From assembly GCA_947499935.1 (NCBI GenBank), contig CANMQH010000001.1, positions 248,001-312,000 on the forward strand: 64,000 bases of DNA, read 5' to 3'. The notes under the pieces were generated by a model. That model saw only the letters and a program-made list of their open reading frames with translations, made no database searches and was not told where the DNA came from. This document shows positions 43,762-51,221 of this stretch, in pieces. How positions within the stretch are numbered: the first letter of the stretch is position 1; every line of letters starts with the position of its first letter. The position numbers were made by a program, and so were the translations under genes. The DNA comes from an uncultured Algibacter sp. (GTDB taxonomy: Bacteria > Bacteroidota > Bacteroidia > Flavobacteriales > Flavobacteriaceae).

Positions 43762-44361
43762 TTATTCTTTAATTCGTTTTTCCATCCAAGAAGGAATAAC
43801 GAGTTCATCTTCTTCATCTGTTGGTAATGGAGCAACATTAAATTTTATAGTGGTTAAGCCATGTACTTTACCATGTGGTACTTGTTTATGACAACTCCAG
43901 CATTGGCGCCCTGTTCTATTTTCTTTATGACCTTCTAACCAACCATCGTATTTTACTTGGGTTACTTGTTGTACATGACAGCGAATGCAGTTACTCTGCA
44001 CCACTTCTTGCGAAGCTTCTTTCATTTCAATAACATCAGGTTCAGCACGTGCTGTAAAAACAGAGGCGTGGTATAAGCCGTCTTTTGCTTTAAAGTAATA
44101 TTTATTGAAAATGTTGTTATGAGGTACATGACAGTCATTGCATTTTGCCCATTCTCTATGTGAACTGTGCATCCAACTATTATAAACTGGTGTCATAACA
44201 TGGCAGTTCACACAGGCTTGTGGGTCATCAGACATATAAGATATTATCCGAGACTCTCTTGCCATAAATAACCCCAAACCAATAACCACAGCTATAAAGA
44301 ATGTAGCGGTGGTTCTCCATCTTGATGTCTTTGGTGGTAAAATTTTTGGTTTAAAGTTCAA
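43762..44361 (-). CDS. nrfH: Tetrahaem quinol dehydrogenase NrfH
   Basis: 199 residues of the NapC/NirT/NrfH family. One N-terminal membrane helix (TATFFIAVVIGLGLFMA) and four haem motifs: CVNCH (50-54), CNDCH (74-78), CIRCH (125-129), CWSCH (154-158). It oxidises menaquinol and passes electrons to NrfA. First gene of the nrfHA operon. A candidate promoter lies 47 nt upstream (44409-44439). No FNR-type palindrome was found. Confidence 0.95.
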   Translation of the reverse strand: MNFKPKILPPKTSRWRTTATFFIAVVIGLGLFMARESRIISYMSDDPQACVNCHVMTPVYNSWMHSSHREWAKCNDCHVPHNNIFNKYYFKAKDGLYHASVFTARAEPDVIEMKEASQEVVQSNCIRCHVQQVTQVKYDGWLEGHKENRTGRQCWSCHKQVPHGKVHGLTTIKFNVAPLPTDEEDELVIPSWMEKRIKE

Positions 44362-44408
44362 TTATGGAGTTTCTTTTTTTTAGTTTTTGATGAAAAAATA
44401 GACTTTTA

Positions 44409-44439
44409 TAAAAGTAGTTAATAAATGTATAAATTTCAA
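44409..44439 (-). promoter_or_regulatory. Candidate nrfH promoter
   Basis: On the minus strand, TTG (plus 44437-44439), 20 nt, then TACTTTTA (plus 44409-44416), near the TAnnTTTG form with the last base differing. It is 47 nt before the nrfH start. The remaining sequence of 44440-44707 shows no gene or clear signal; the left end of the mobile-element remnant must lie in or near it. Confidence 0.3.
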
Positions 44440-44707
44440 GTGTTTGTTGGATAGTTTAGCAGCTTTTGTTTTAAAACGTAGTTTGCATATATTTTCAGTC
44501 CTTATAAATGCAATATTTCAAAATATATTAAAAAAGATATTTTTATAACAAGAAAAGTGGAATAAAAAACTATTTATTAAAATCTATGAGATGGTATAGT
44601 ATTCAAAGAAATTAATGTTTGTTTTAGTGCCTTAAAACTATATTTTTTCTATTCAAATTTTGTATTGATAAAACATAATTCCTGCTAAAAATGAGAGAGA
44701 TATCTAT

Positions 44708-44873
44708 ATCAATATTGGCACAAAGATAAACTCGCAAAATATTATCATCAAAAGACTACGGCATAAAGCCAACGTTTCGCCCACAACTCATTTATTCCGT
44801 TTCCTTTTGAGCAGAAATTTTGTCTTCCGTTTGGGTTCTGCAAAAATATTGTTTAATCTAAAATTTAAGTATT
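44708..44873 (+). repeat. 166-bp conserved leader, copy 1 (before the ParB-like gene)
   Basis: It runs up to the ATG of the ParB-like gene and aligns without gaps over 166 bp with 46761-46926 at about 135/166 identities by eye. Fully conserved blocks include AAAAGACTACGGCATAAAGCC (with a GGC/GCC mini-hairpin), TTATTCCGTTTCCTTTTGAG and ATTGTTTAATC. A conserved minus-strand promoter lies in it (44721-44753). Confidence 0.75.
44721..44753 (-). promoter_or_regulatory. Minus-strand promoter inside leader copy 1
   Basis: Read on the minus strand: TTTTG (plus 44749-44753), 20 nt, TATCTTTG (plus 44721-44728). It matches both Bacteroidota elements exactly and points toward nrfH, 360 bp away. The same elements are kept in leader copy 2. 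Confidence 0.45.
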
Positions 44874-46670
44874 ATGACAACAAAAGCAAGTACTGCAAGC
44901 AAAAACGGAAAGGCAACAGCCACCGTTAAAAATGAAGTCAAGAAGAAATTGACTCAAAGCGCCATTGGACTTCAAGTTCAAGAGCTACCTATCGGAAGGA
45001 TTATTCCTGACCCAATGCAACCAAGAAAAACCTTTAGCGAGGAAGCTCTAAAGCAACTGTCTGAAAGCATCGAAGAACACGGTGTCCTACAACCTATTAC
45101 AGTTAGAAAATCTGGAAAGGATTACATCATCGTCATGGGCGAGCGTAGATATCGCGCAAGCAAATTGGCGAAAAAGAAAACCATTCCGAGTATCGTTAGA
45201 GCATACGATAATAATGATGTTCTGGAAATTCAAATTATCGAAAATTTACAAAGACAGGATGTTGAACCTACTGAAGAAGCCGAAGCGGTAGTATTCCTAA
45301 GCGAAAAATATTCGCCAACGGAGATTTCAAAACGGTTGGGAAGAACAGAGAACTTTGTAAGGCAACGGTTAAAATTAGCAGGTCTAATTGAAGGTTTTAA
45401 AGTCTTTGTTCGTAATGGTGAAATGACGATTTCGTTAGGTATAGGTGTTGCACTTTTCGAGCCAGAGGAACAGCAAATGATGCTGGAAACCATGGGTGAA
45501 GATTTTAATGCCCATCAAATTAATCAGATGATTAAAAACCAGACTTACGATTTAGGAAATGCACCTTTCGATGTGGTCGATGAAAAATTGATTACTAAAG
45601 TTGGAGCTTGTACAACCTGTCCGTTCAACGCAGCAAATCAAGGTAATTTGTTTGGCGATGGTAAAATGGTGTGTACAAAATCGGCCTGTTATGAAACGAA
45701 GAAAAGTAAGTCGTTTTTGAACTTGATTGATAAATCGAAGAAAGAGAATGTGTTGTTGATTCCTGAAATTCGCAAATACTGGGCAGATGACGAGAATAAT
45801 CAGCTCATTATATCGCAATTGGAAAAAAAGGGATTGAAAGTCTATCTTCTGGACGATGTTGAAATAATCGAAGAGCCAATTAAACCTACAATAGAAGCAA
45901 TTAAGATAGAATACCAACATTACGACTATTCTGAAGATGAACTAAAAGCTGAACTTGACGAAGCGGTTGATAATTACAAGGAAGAATTGGAAGTTTATAA
46001 TTCCGCAAAAGACAATGGATTTGTAACTGGTATTATGTTTCATCCAAAAACGTATGTTCATAAAGCCGTTTTTGTAAAGCGGTTAGAAGATTCCAAAAAC
46101 GAAAATTCCACATATTCTGAACCGTTGGCAAATAGAAAAATGGCAAAGTGTTCGCCTGAAGAGCAAATCGTTAAAATCAACGAAAGAGAGACTCGAAAGC
46201 GACACATCGAGCACAATAAGGAATTTGAGGACATAGTTCAGATGATTCGTGAAACCGATTATATTGAAAAGAAGAAATCACTTTCGGTAAATGAAATGGT
46301 GGCTTTCTCGCTAACCTTATATGAAAACAATGTGGACTATGTAGGTCGACAAAAATACTTTTCAAAATTATTGGATAACATTTCCAAGATGACTGATGTG
46401 GAAACTGTCGAGAATTTCAAAAAGAATTTCAAAAAGGAAACTTTCTATAAGTTGATTCGGTATATCCTTACCAAGCAAGTACATTTTGGCGAAAGCAATC
46501 ACGTTAACAATTTAACAAACATTTCATTCTACAATGCGATGCAAGGGTATTATAAAACCAAAATCGCCAATATTGAAAAGAAATATGCAGGAGAGAGAAA
46601 CAAGCGTGAAGCACGTTTGAAAGAGCGAATAGGGAATCTTGAAAAGAAAATTCAGAAATTAAACGATTAG
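44874..46670 (+). CDS. ParB-like partition/regulatory protein of a mobile element
   Basis: 598 residues. ParB/Spo0J N-terminal CTPase-type domain: QELPIGRIIPDPMQPRKTFSEEAL (36-59), GERRYRA (89-95), ENLQRQDVEPTEEAEAV, and an HTH region SPTEISKRLGRTENFVRQRLKLAGL. A cysteine cluster follows (CTTCPFNAANQ, then MVCTKSACY), and the C-terminal half is long and ends in a coiled coil. Such ParB proteins with a Cys cluster are frequent in conjugative elements and plasmids of Bacteroidota. No ParA is adjacent. Codon use is less AT-rich than the surrounding genes. Followed by a terminator. Confidence 0.85.
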   Translation: MTTKASTASKNGKATATVKNEVKKKLTQSAIGLQVQELPIGRIIPDPMQPRKTFSEEALKQLSESIEEHGVLQPITVRKSGKDYIIVMGERRYRASKLAKKKTIPSIVRAYDNNDVLEIQIIENLQRQDVEPTEEAEAVVFLSEKYSPTEISKRLGRTENFVRQRLKLAGLIEGFKVFVRNGEMTISLGIGVALFEPEEQQMMLETMGEDFNAHQINQMIKNQTYDLGNAPFDVVDEKLITKVGACTTCPFNAANQGNLFGDGKMVCTKSACYETKKSKSFLNLIDKSKKENVLLIPEIRKYWADDENNQLIISQLEKKGLKVYLLDDVEIIEEPIKPTIEAIKIEYQHYDYSEDELKAELDEAVDNYKEELEVYNSAKDNGFVTGIMFHPKTYVHKAVFVKRLEDSKNENSTYSEPLANRKMAKCSPEEQIVKINERETRKRHIEHNKEFEDIVQMIRETDYIEKKKSLSVNEMVAFSLTLYENNVDYVGRQKYFSKLLDNISKMTDVETVENFKKNFKKETFYKLIRYILTKQVHFGESNHVNNLTNISFYNAMQGYYKTKIANIEKKYAGERNKREARLKERIGNLEKKIQKLND

Positions 46671-46687
46671 CTTTTGTTGTTGGAAGT

Positions 46688-46721
46688 AAGGGTCAGCATT
46701 CGTGCTGGCTCTTATTTTTTT
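46688..46721 (+). terminator. Intrinsic terminator with TTCG loop after the ParB-like gene
   Basis: AAGGGTCAGCA and TGCTGGCTCTT pair (two G-U pairs) around a TTCG tetraloop, followed by a run of seven T after TA. It starts 18 nt after the stop codon. Confidence 0.85.
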
Positions 46722-46760
46722 ATATAGTCCTTCATAAAAAGGGTAGGTAGAACCTATTCA

Positions 46761-46926
46761 ATCAATATCAGCGCAAAGGTAAACTCGTAAAATACACCCA
46801 TCAAAAGACTACGGCATAAAGCCTACGCATCATCCAACGCTTATTTATTCCGTTTCCTTTTGAGCTGTGATTTTAGCTTCCGTTTAGATACTGCTCAAAT
46901 ATTGTTTAATCAAAAATTTTAGAATT
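46761..46926 (+). repeat. 166-bp conserved leader, copy 2 (before the 53-aa gene)
   Basis: Counterpart of 44708-44873, the same length to the base, ending at the ATG of an unrelated small gene. The gapless match and equal length show that the whole leader, including its distance to the start codon, is conserved. Confidence 0.75.
46774..46806 (-). promoter_or_regulatory. Minus-strand promoter inside leader copy 2
   Basis: Read on the minus strand: TTTTG (plus 46802-46806), 20 nt, TACCTTTG (plus 46774-46781). It would give a transcript antisense to the end of the ParB-like gene, running into the terminator hairpin region at 46688-46721. Confidence 0.45.
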
Positions 46927-47088
46927 ATGAAACAAGTATCTGAAAAACCCAACATGTCATTACAAGAAGCAGAAGAACATTACCGATTAAGTAGTGAAAA
47001 TTATAATGTCGATAGTGGGGAAAGTCATTTAGCTTATTACAGAGACAAACATTCTGTGAATTATCAAGTATTATTAGATAGCGTTTAA
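46927..47088 (+). CDS. Small protein of the mobile element, 53 residues
   Basis: ATG 46927 to TAA 47086-47088. Acidic, helical N-terminus (MSLQEAEEHYRLSSENYNVD), no signal or membrane segment. It begins directly after leader copy 2, in the same way the ParB-like gene begins after copy 1, which supports it as a real gene. The 181-residue gene follows 16 bp later. Family unknown. Confidence 0.55.
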   Translation: MKQVSEKPNMSLQEAEEHYRLSSENYNVDSGESHLAYYRDKHSVNYQVLLDSV

Positions 47089-47104
47089 TTTAAAATCTCA
47101 CATC

Positions 47105-47650
47105 ATGGAAAATTTAAAAGTAGTTCAGTTCGATTTCGGTTTTGAATGTAAGCCGATATTAGCAAAAGAAAAAGTAGTAAAACCAACTAAAAAGCATAAG
47201 AGCGATTTCGTTTTCGATTTTATGGATTGTCTTGCGAGTCCAATCATTGTTTTTAAATCGGCATGGCAAGACACCATTCCAAAAGAAATTCTCGGTAGAA
47301 TAAAATTATCAAGAATAATTTGCTCAATGACAGGAGATAAAATGGCATCACTTACAGAGACTTTAGCCTATATGATGCCAAGAACTTACGAAGCACCCAT
47401 GCAAACAGAATGGACAAACATTTACACATGGCTAGGACTTCAATATGCAATGCAGAACAACAGTAAGAACCAATTGGAAGCTATGATTGAAATAGCACCA
47501 AAAGAACTGTCTGATTATGAAAAAGGACTCTTAAAAAATCTGAGATTATGGATTTACGATAAGCGAAGAAAAGCGCTTAAGATTATTTTGAAAAAGAACA
47601 AAGTGTCAAAAGAAGATGGTATTTTGGATATTCAAGAGAAACTGTTTTAA
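47105..47650 (+). CDS. Hypothetical protein of the mobile element
   Basis: 181 residues, no signal peptide. A basic linker at 22-34 (KEKVVKPTKKHKS), then a mostly helical domain (FDFMDCLASPIIVFKSAWQDTIPKEILGRIKLSRIICSMTGDKMASLTETLAYM) and a basic C-terminus (DKRRKALKIILKKNKVSKEDG). Proteins with this look are frequent cargo of Bacteroidota conjugative elements; I do not recognise a function. Co-transcribed with the 53-residue gene. Confidence 0.6.
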   Translation: MENLKVVQFDFGFECKPILAKEKVVKPTKKHKSDFVFDFMDCLASPIIVFKSAWQDTIPKEILGRIKLSRIICSMTGDKMASLTETLAYMMPRTYEAPMQTEWTNIYTWLGLQYAMQNNSKNQLEAMIEIAPKELSDYEKGLLKNLRLWIYDKRRKALKIILKKNKVSKEDGILDIQEKLF

Positions 47651-48099
47651 AAATAAATATTCAATTTTCAAGGGGAATTTATCTTCCTATCCCATTCAGC
47701 ACATTTCCTTCCATTCCGTAAAAACTTCATTCCAGAAAAAGAGCTTCATTATCAAAGTCTTGAACCTAATCCACACTTTTGACTTTTCATTCCGTTAACC
47801 CTTTCCGTTTCTCTGGAAAGGAACACTTCATTCCCTAGTAAAAAGCGTGAATCAAGTCCGCTAAATAAGGAAAAATGTATTTGCATTTTGTTCCACTTCC
47901 TATGATTTTGTATTTCACAAAGAATTTAGGTTCACTTCCGTAATCCAACACCGTCATACCTTTTTTTGACAGCAAAATAACAACATTCAGCTTTGAACGA
48001 CAGCATAACCAGGCTCGTGCCTCGCACTTTTTATATGTCTAAACAAAGCTGAATATCGAAAGCACTAAGCAACAAAAAGAAGGTAACAGCGTCGGCTCT
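47651..48099. other. Gene-free 450-bp stretch with repeats and a nested inverted repeat
   Basis: No credible ORF. CATTCC occurs four times between 47712 and 47833, and a CTTTCC/GGAAAG hairpin lies at 47801-47820. At 47985-48054, ATTCAGCTTTG and its complement CAAAGCTGAAT enclose a smaller stem AGGC-TCGT-GCCT (48011-48022). The arrangement could be a structured RNA or a DNA-processing site of the element. Confidence 0.4.
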
Positions 48100-48234
48100 A
48101 TGGGAAGTAAATCTAAAATGAATCTTATGAAATCTTACAAAATCAATAAAAAGGAAGCGGAACAAAAGTTAAAAAAACAAAAAAAGGAAAACGCTCTGGA
48201 TATAATAAGTAAATCAATAACAAAGCCTTTCTGA
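48100..48234 (+). CDS. Possible small lysine-rich protein, 44 residues
   Basis: ATG 48100 to TGA 48232-48234. Strongly basic helical product (KKEAEQKLKKQKKENALDII). Three in-frame ATGs near the start (48100, 48118, 48127) leave the true start open. It lies 42 bp before ssb. Low complexity makes it uncertain. Confidence 0.35.
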   Translation: MGSKSKMNLMKSYKINKKEAEQKLKKQKKENALDIISKSITKPF

Positions 48235-48276
48235 ATGGTTCAGATAGGTCAATATTAATCTTTAAATTTTTTAATT

Positions 48277-48630
48277 ATGAGTACTCTAAGAAACAAAGTA
48301 CAGTTAATTGGCAACGTAGGAAACGAGCCAGAAATCGCAAACCTTGAAAGCGGAAAGAAAGTTGCAAAATTTTCAATCGCAACCAATGAATCTTATAAGG
48401 ATTCTAAGGGAGAAAAAGTGACAAATACCCAATGGCACAATATTGTAGCATGGGGAAAGATTGCCGAAATTGTTGAGAAATATGTAGGTAAAGGAAAAGA
48501 AGTTGCGTTAGAGGGAAAATTAACCTCACGTTCTTATGAAACTAAAGAGGGAGAAAAAAGATACGTTACCGAAGTGGTCGTAGATGAAATCTTGCTTTTA
48601 GGAATTAAAGGCGATAACGCTACGGAATAA
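48277..48630 (+). CDS. ssb: Single-stranded DNA-binding protein (element-borne)
   Basis: 117 residues: a single OB-fold SSB domain (MSTLRNKVQLIGNVGNEPE; KVAKFSIATNESYKDSKGEKV; TQWHNIVAWGKIAEIVEKYVGKGKEVALEGKL). It ends without the flexible linker and acidic tip (DDDIPF-like) of chromosomal SSB, as is usual for copies on mobile elements. It protects single-stranded DNA during transfer or replication. Terminator follows. Confidence 0.93.
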   Translation: MSTLRNKVQLIGNVGNEPEIANLESGKKVAKFSIATNESYKDSKGEKVTNTQWHNIVAWGKIAEIVEKYVGKGKEVALEGKLTSRSYETKEGEKRYVTEVVVDEILLLGIKGDNATE

Positions 48631-48638
48631 CTAAAATT

Positions 48639-48680
48639 AAAAGAGAGCGTTCTTCTCGAAAAGTTGCGCTCTCTTTTTTT
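48639..48680 (+). terminator. Intrinsic terminator after ssb
   Basis: AAAAGAGAGCG (48639-48649) and CGCTCTCTTTT (48667-48677) pair around a 17-nt loop, followed by a T-run. Nine nt after the ssb stop. Confidence 0.8.
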
Positions 48681-48709
48681 CATTATTAACCTTTTTAAAT
48701 AGAAAAACA

Positions 48710-49090
48710 ATGAATGATAAAGGTAACAAAATAAAAGCCGAATTACAACATTTTTGCGGTACAGAAATGTTCTTTAAAATTCCATTAATTGGAACTCGGT
48801 TTACAGACGGATTAAAATATTTAGCAAACGAAGCGGAATGCTTTTGGCTAATTACAGATGCCTCTGTAATTGCAAAAAGTCTATCGAATAGAAGTGAACT
48901 TATTACGGTAGATTTTAAAAGACTTTCTGAAAAAGAACAGTTTGAAAAACAATGTGAAGCTATTATAAATTATAGCGATGGAAACGATAAAATTTTTGAA
49001 ACACATCGTTATAATGTAACCGATTTCCCTTTGGATGAATTGCGATTATTTTTTGTAAATAATACACTAATGCTTCCGAGCGAATATTAG
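48710..49090 (+). CDS. Hypothetical mobile-element protein (DUF6876-like)
   Basis: 126 residues, no signal or membrane segment. N-terminus NKIKAELQHFCGTEMFFKIPLIGTRFTDGLKYLANEAECFWLITDASV. The pattern (opening helix, FxGT, YTDGVKYLAEKAGAYWLID-like phrase) resembles the DUF6876 proteins common on Bacteroidota conjugative elements and plasmids. Function unknown. Followed 4 bp later by a 65-residue gene. Confidence 0.6.
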   Translation: MNDKGNKIKAELQHFCGTEMFFKIPLIGTRFTDGLKYLANEAECFWLITDASVIAKSLSNRSELITVDFKRLSEKEQFEKQCEAIINYSDGNDKIFETHRYNVTDFPLDELRLFFVNNTLMLPSEY

Positions 49091-49094
49091 TATT

Positions 49095-49292
49095 ATGGTT
49101 TATATAAATTATAATAATCTAGATGACGAAACACAACAGCGTTTAGTTTCGGTTTCCAAAAAAGATGTTGAACAGAAATTTGGAAATGATTTGAAGAGAT
49201 ATGCCGAAGAAAATCATATAGAATATGATACACTTTTGGAAGAAGAAGCTCTAAGAAATTTGTATTCTTATGACTATGTTTTTAATATTTAA
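49095..49292 (+). CDS. Small acidic protein of the mobile element, 65 residues
   Basis: ATG 49095 to TAA 49290-49292, 4 bp after the DUF6876-like gene, so co-transcribed. Acidic, helical (SKKDVEQKFGNDLKRYAEENHIEYDTLLEEEALRNLYSYDYVF). No family recognised. A terminator follows 19 bp after the stop. Confidence 0.6.
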   Translation: MVYINYNNLDDETQQRLVSVSKKDVEQKFGNDLKRYAEENHIEYDTLLEEEALRNLYSYDYVFNI

Positions 49293-49311
49293 AATTGAAT
49301 TATTAACCCAG

Positions 49312-49340
49312 GACCTTTAAGTTTTTAAAGGTCTTTTTTT
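49312..49340 (+). terminator. Intrinsic terminator
   Basis: GACCTTTAA (49312-49320) and TTAAAGGTC (49325-49333) pair around GTTT and are followed by seven T. It ends the transcript of the two small genes at 48710-49292. Confidence 0.85.
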
Positions 49341-49486
49341 TGTCCTGTAATTTTATATTCTGCAACAAAAAGTGTGGTTTATTAAAGATACTTTTAAACT
49401 TCAAGAATAACACTCTTAAAAAATCGAATTTCAATTCGTATTACAGAAAAAGCCATTACATTTTTGGATGTGATGGTATTTTTTTT

Positions 49487-49535
49487 GTCCAGCTTGCTGG
49501 ACGAAAAGGAATAGCAAGAGGGTAACACGCTAGCG
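49487..49535. other. oriT-like cluster of inverted repeats (candidate)
   Basis: GTCCAGC/GCTGGAC (49487-49502) is a 7-bp inverted repeat with a 2-nt centre. It overlaps CTTGCT/AGCAAG (49493-49498 and 49512-49517). CGCTAGCG, a palindrome, follows within GGGTAACACGCTAGCG. Several short inverted repeats just upstream of a mobilization gene are typical of transfer origins. No nick site can be proven. The rest of 49341-49625 has no credible gene. Confidence 0.35.
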
Positions 49536-49625
49536 CGATGTTTCGATTTTCAGTTTTTTCAAAACCCTAGTAAAATCAACACCTATCGGCGATTGATTGT
49601 TTTGATTTTAGAATTTCTAACATCT

Positions 49626-49684
49626 TTTTTCACGGAAAAATGCTGTCAGCCCAATAAAAACAACAAATTTTTCACGGAAAAATG
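49626..49684. promoter_or_regulatory. Two 17-bp direct repeats over the mobilization gene start
   Basis: TTTTTCACGGAAAAATG occurs at 49626-49642 and 49668-49684, 42 bp apart (about four helical turns). Each copy contains the palindrome TTTTTC-ACG-GAAAAA, and the second includes the ATG of the BfmA/BtgA-type gene. This looks like an autoregulatory operator. Confidence 0.55.
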
Positions 49685-49945
49685 GATAAAGGATATGAAA
49701 AAGAACGATTTGAAAGCTTAAGTATTAAAACTTCGGTTGCTAAAAAATTTAATGGCTTTTGTAAAAAAATGTCGCTTTCAAAATCTATGACACTTTTATT
49801 AATGCTCGACTTTTTTGAGGACAATGGTATTTCGCCAAACGAAACTTTAGGACCAAATATGCAAACATTGGGGAGTGAAATCAAGAAACGAATCATGACG
49901 TGTATTCTATATTATATTGTGCTTTTAATGTATTGTTTTCTTTGA
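49682..49945 (+). pseudogene. BfmA/BtgA-type mobilization protein, C-terminally truncated
   Basis: 87 residues. The N-terminal about 70 (FESLSIKTSVAKKFNGFCKKMSLSKSMTLLLMLDFFEDNGISPNETLG... LGSEIKKRI) resemble the BfmA/BtgA family, ribbon-helix-helix-like accessory relaxosome proteins of Bacteroidota mobilizable elements. From about residue 72 the sequence becomes hydrophobic and unrelated (TCILYYIVLLMYCFL), because the frame enters the opposite strand of the dehydrogenase fragment. The family normally has a further coiled C-terminal part. The gene is therefore cut at a junction near 49890-49900. Confidence 0.7.
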
Positions 49946-50465
49946 TATCATTGCCTAAAAGCTTACAACCAAACCCATGCATTATTTTACACATCACTTC
50001 GCCAATTTTTCCTGTACCGATGATGCCAATAGTCTTTCCATTTAGGTCAATACCCACCAAATCATTGAGGTCAAAATTGTAATGGCTCACTCTTAAATTA
50101 GATTCTATCAGTTTTCTATTGAGTGCCAATAATAAAGCTACAGCATGTTCAGCAATAGCATAAGGCGAATATGCTGGCACATTCGCAACTCTAATTTGTA
50201 ATCGTGAAGCAGCTCTAAGATTCACATTGTCATGACCAGCAGAACGTAGTGTGATATACTTAACCCCAAAATCTTTGAGTTTTTGAACCGTAATTAAACA
50301 AGCTTCATCAGCTGAAAATATAGATATCGCTTTATAGCCAACAGCTTTCATAGCAGTTTGAGATGATAAAGCGTCTTTTATAAATGTGAGTTGATGTTTT
50401 CTTCTATTGGCCTCTTCGAGATATGGAATTTCAAAATCTTTAGCGCTGTAAACGAGTACTTTCAT
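49893..50465 (-). pseudogene. D-2-hydroxyacid (D-lactate) dehydrogenase, C-terminally truncated
   Basis: 190 residues of a family that normally has about 330. The catalytic-domain start (MKVLVYSAKDFEIPYLEEAN), the conserved GHDNVNL and VPAYSPYAIAEHAVALLLALNRK segments and the NAD-binding GIIGTGKIGEVM motif are intact. The protein then stops at YNIEYTS (stop 49893), before the conserved catalytic Arg, Glu and His region. The rest is not found in the gap left of the element (44362-44873). Likely inactive. Confidence 0.85.
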
Positions 50466-50637
50466 GATGAGTTACGTATTACGATTAAACAGCAGTAAAT
50501 CTATTGAGAAGTAATGGGTAAGTAAATGATATTGGTCATAGAAGTGCCAATTTAAAAAGCGCGATTTTTTTTGTTTTCAATTGAGTGAATGATACTCTTG
50601 TTTAACTTGTTGAGCAAATTAATAAAATTAAAAATTG

Positions 50638-51000
50638 TTTAAACTCGGAATTACTTTTGAAGCTTGCTTCTCCAACGAAGAACGTGAGACATTCGGTCCA
50701 GAAAATGCTGAGTTTGCAAAAACTATATACGCTAATATTTTAGATTATATCAAAATCACAGAAAAATCTATAGAGATTTATGCGGTTCACTATGTTGTTT
50801 CTAGCTTGTAATTATTTGAGTTTATTTTTGATACAACACCTAACAACCATGAAACGACAAAAATAAATAAGGAAATTGAACAAGATACATTTAAGGCTTA
50901 TGTTCTTTTAAATCAAATTACAATTACCATATCTACAAATAACATTATAAAGGACACAGCAAATGTAGAAGTAGTATCATATCTTATCGGTATTTACTAA
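50638..51000 (+). pseudogene. Decayed ORF of unknown family
   Basis: One frame reads as protein-like sequence for 120 codons (FKLGITFEACFSNEERETFG; EFAKTIYANILDYIKITEKS; EIEQDTFKAYVLLNQITITI), interrupted by one internal TAA (50809-50811) and ending at TAA 50998-51000. No start codon in frame. It looks like the remnant of a gene broken near the element junction. The rest of 50466-51221 holds no gene that I can see. Confidence 0.4.
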
Positions 51001-51119
51001 GACAATTAATTAAAATAAAAAGTATTTCAAAATTCTTTATAGCAGCGACTATTTACTAAAATCAATACTTTTAAAAGTTAACTGCAACAAATGTTTCAAT
51101 GTTCGCGTCAATAGTTTTA

Positions 51120-51148
51120 TTGCATTTTTATGATTTAAGGTAGTTTTA
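51120..51148 (+). promoter_or_regulatory. Candidate promoter of the glucan/gluconate operon
   Basis: TTG (51120-51122), 18 nt, TAGTTTTA (51141-51148). One base differs from the TAnnTTTG form. About 65-70 nt of leader before the first GH3 gene. Confidence 0.3.
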
Positions 51149-51221
51149 CTCGTAATAAATCATTTTGAAAACACCCAATTTAAACCTCTATAATTTAAAA
51201 TCCTAACAACCACTTTAATCT

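Noticed and set aside
44708-46926. Terminal repeats of an insertion sequence (the two 166-bp copies)
   Set aside because: Both copies have the same orientation, each ends exactly at a different gene's start codon, and no transposase lies between them.
47616-47798. 60-residue plus-strand ORF
   Set aside because: It overlaps the end of the 181-residue gene in another frame and runs through repetitive CATTCC sequence; no family features.
49340-49525. 60-residue plus-strand ORF
   Set aside because: It begins in the tail of a terminator, has unusual cysteine/asparagine-rich composition and crosses the oriT-like inverted repeats.
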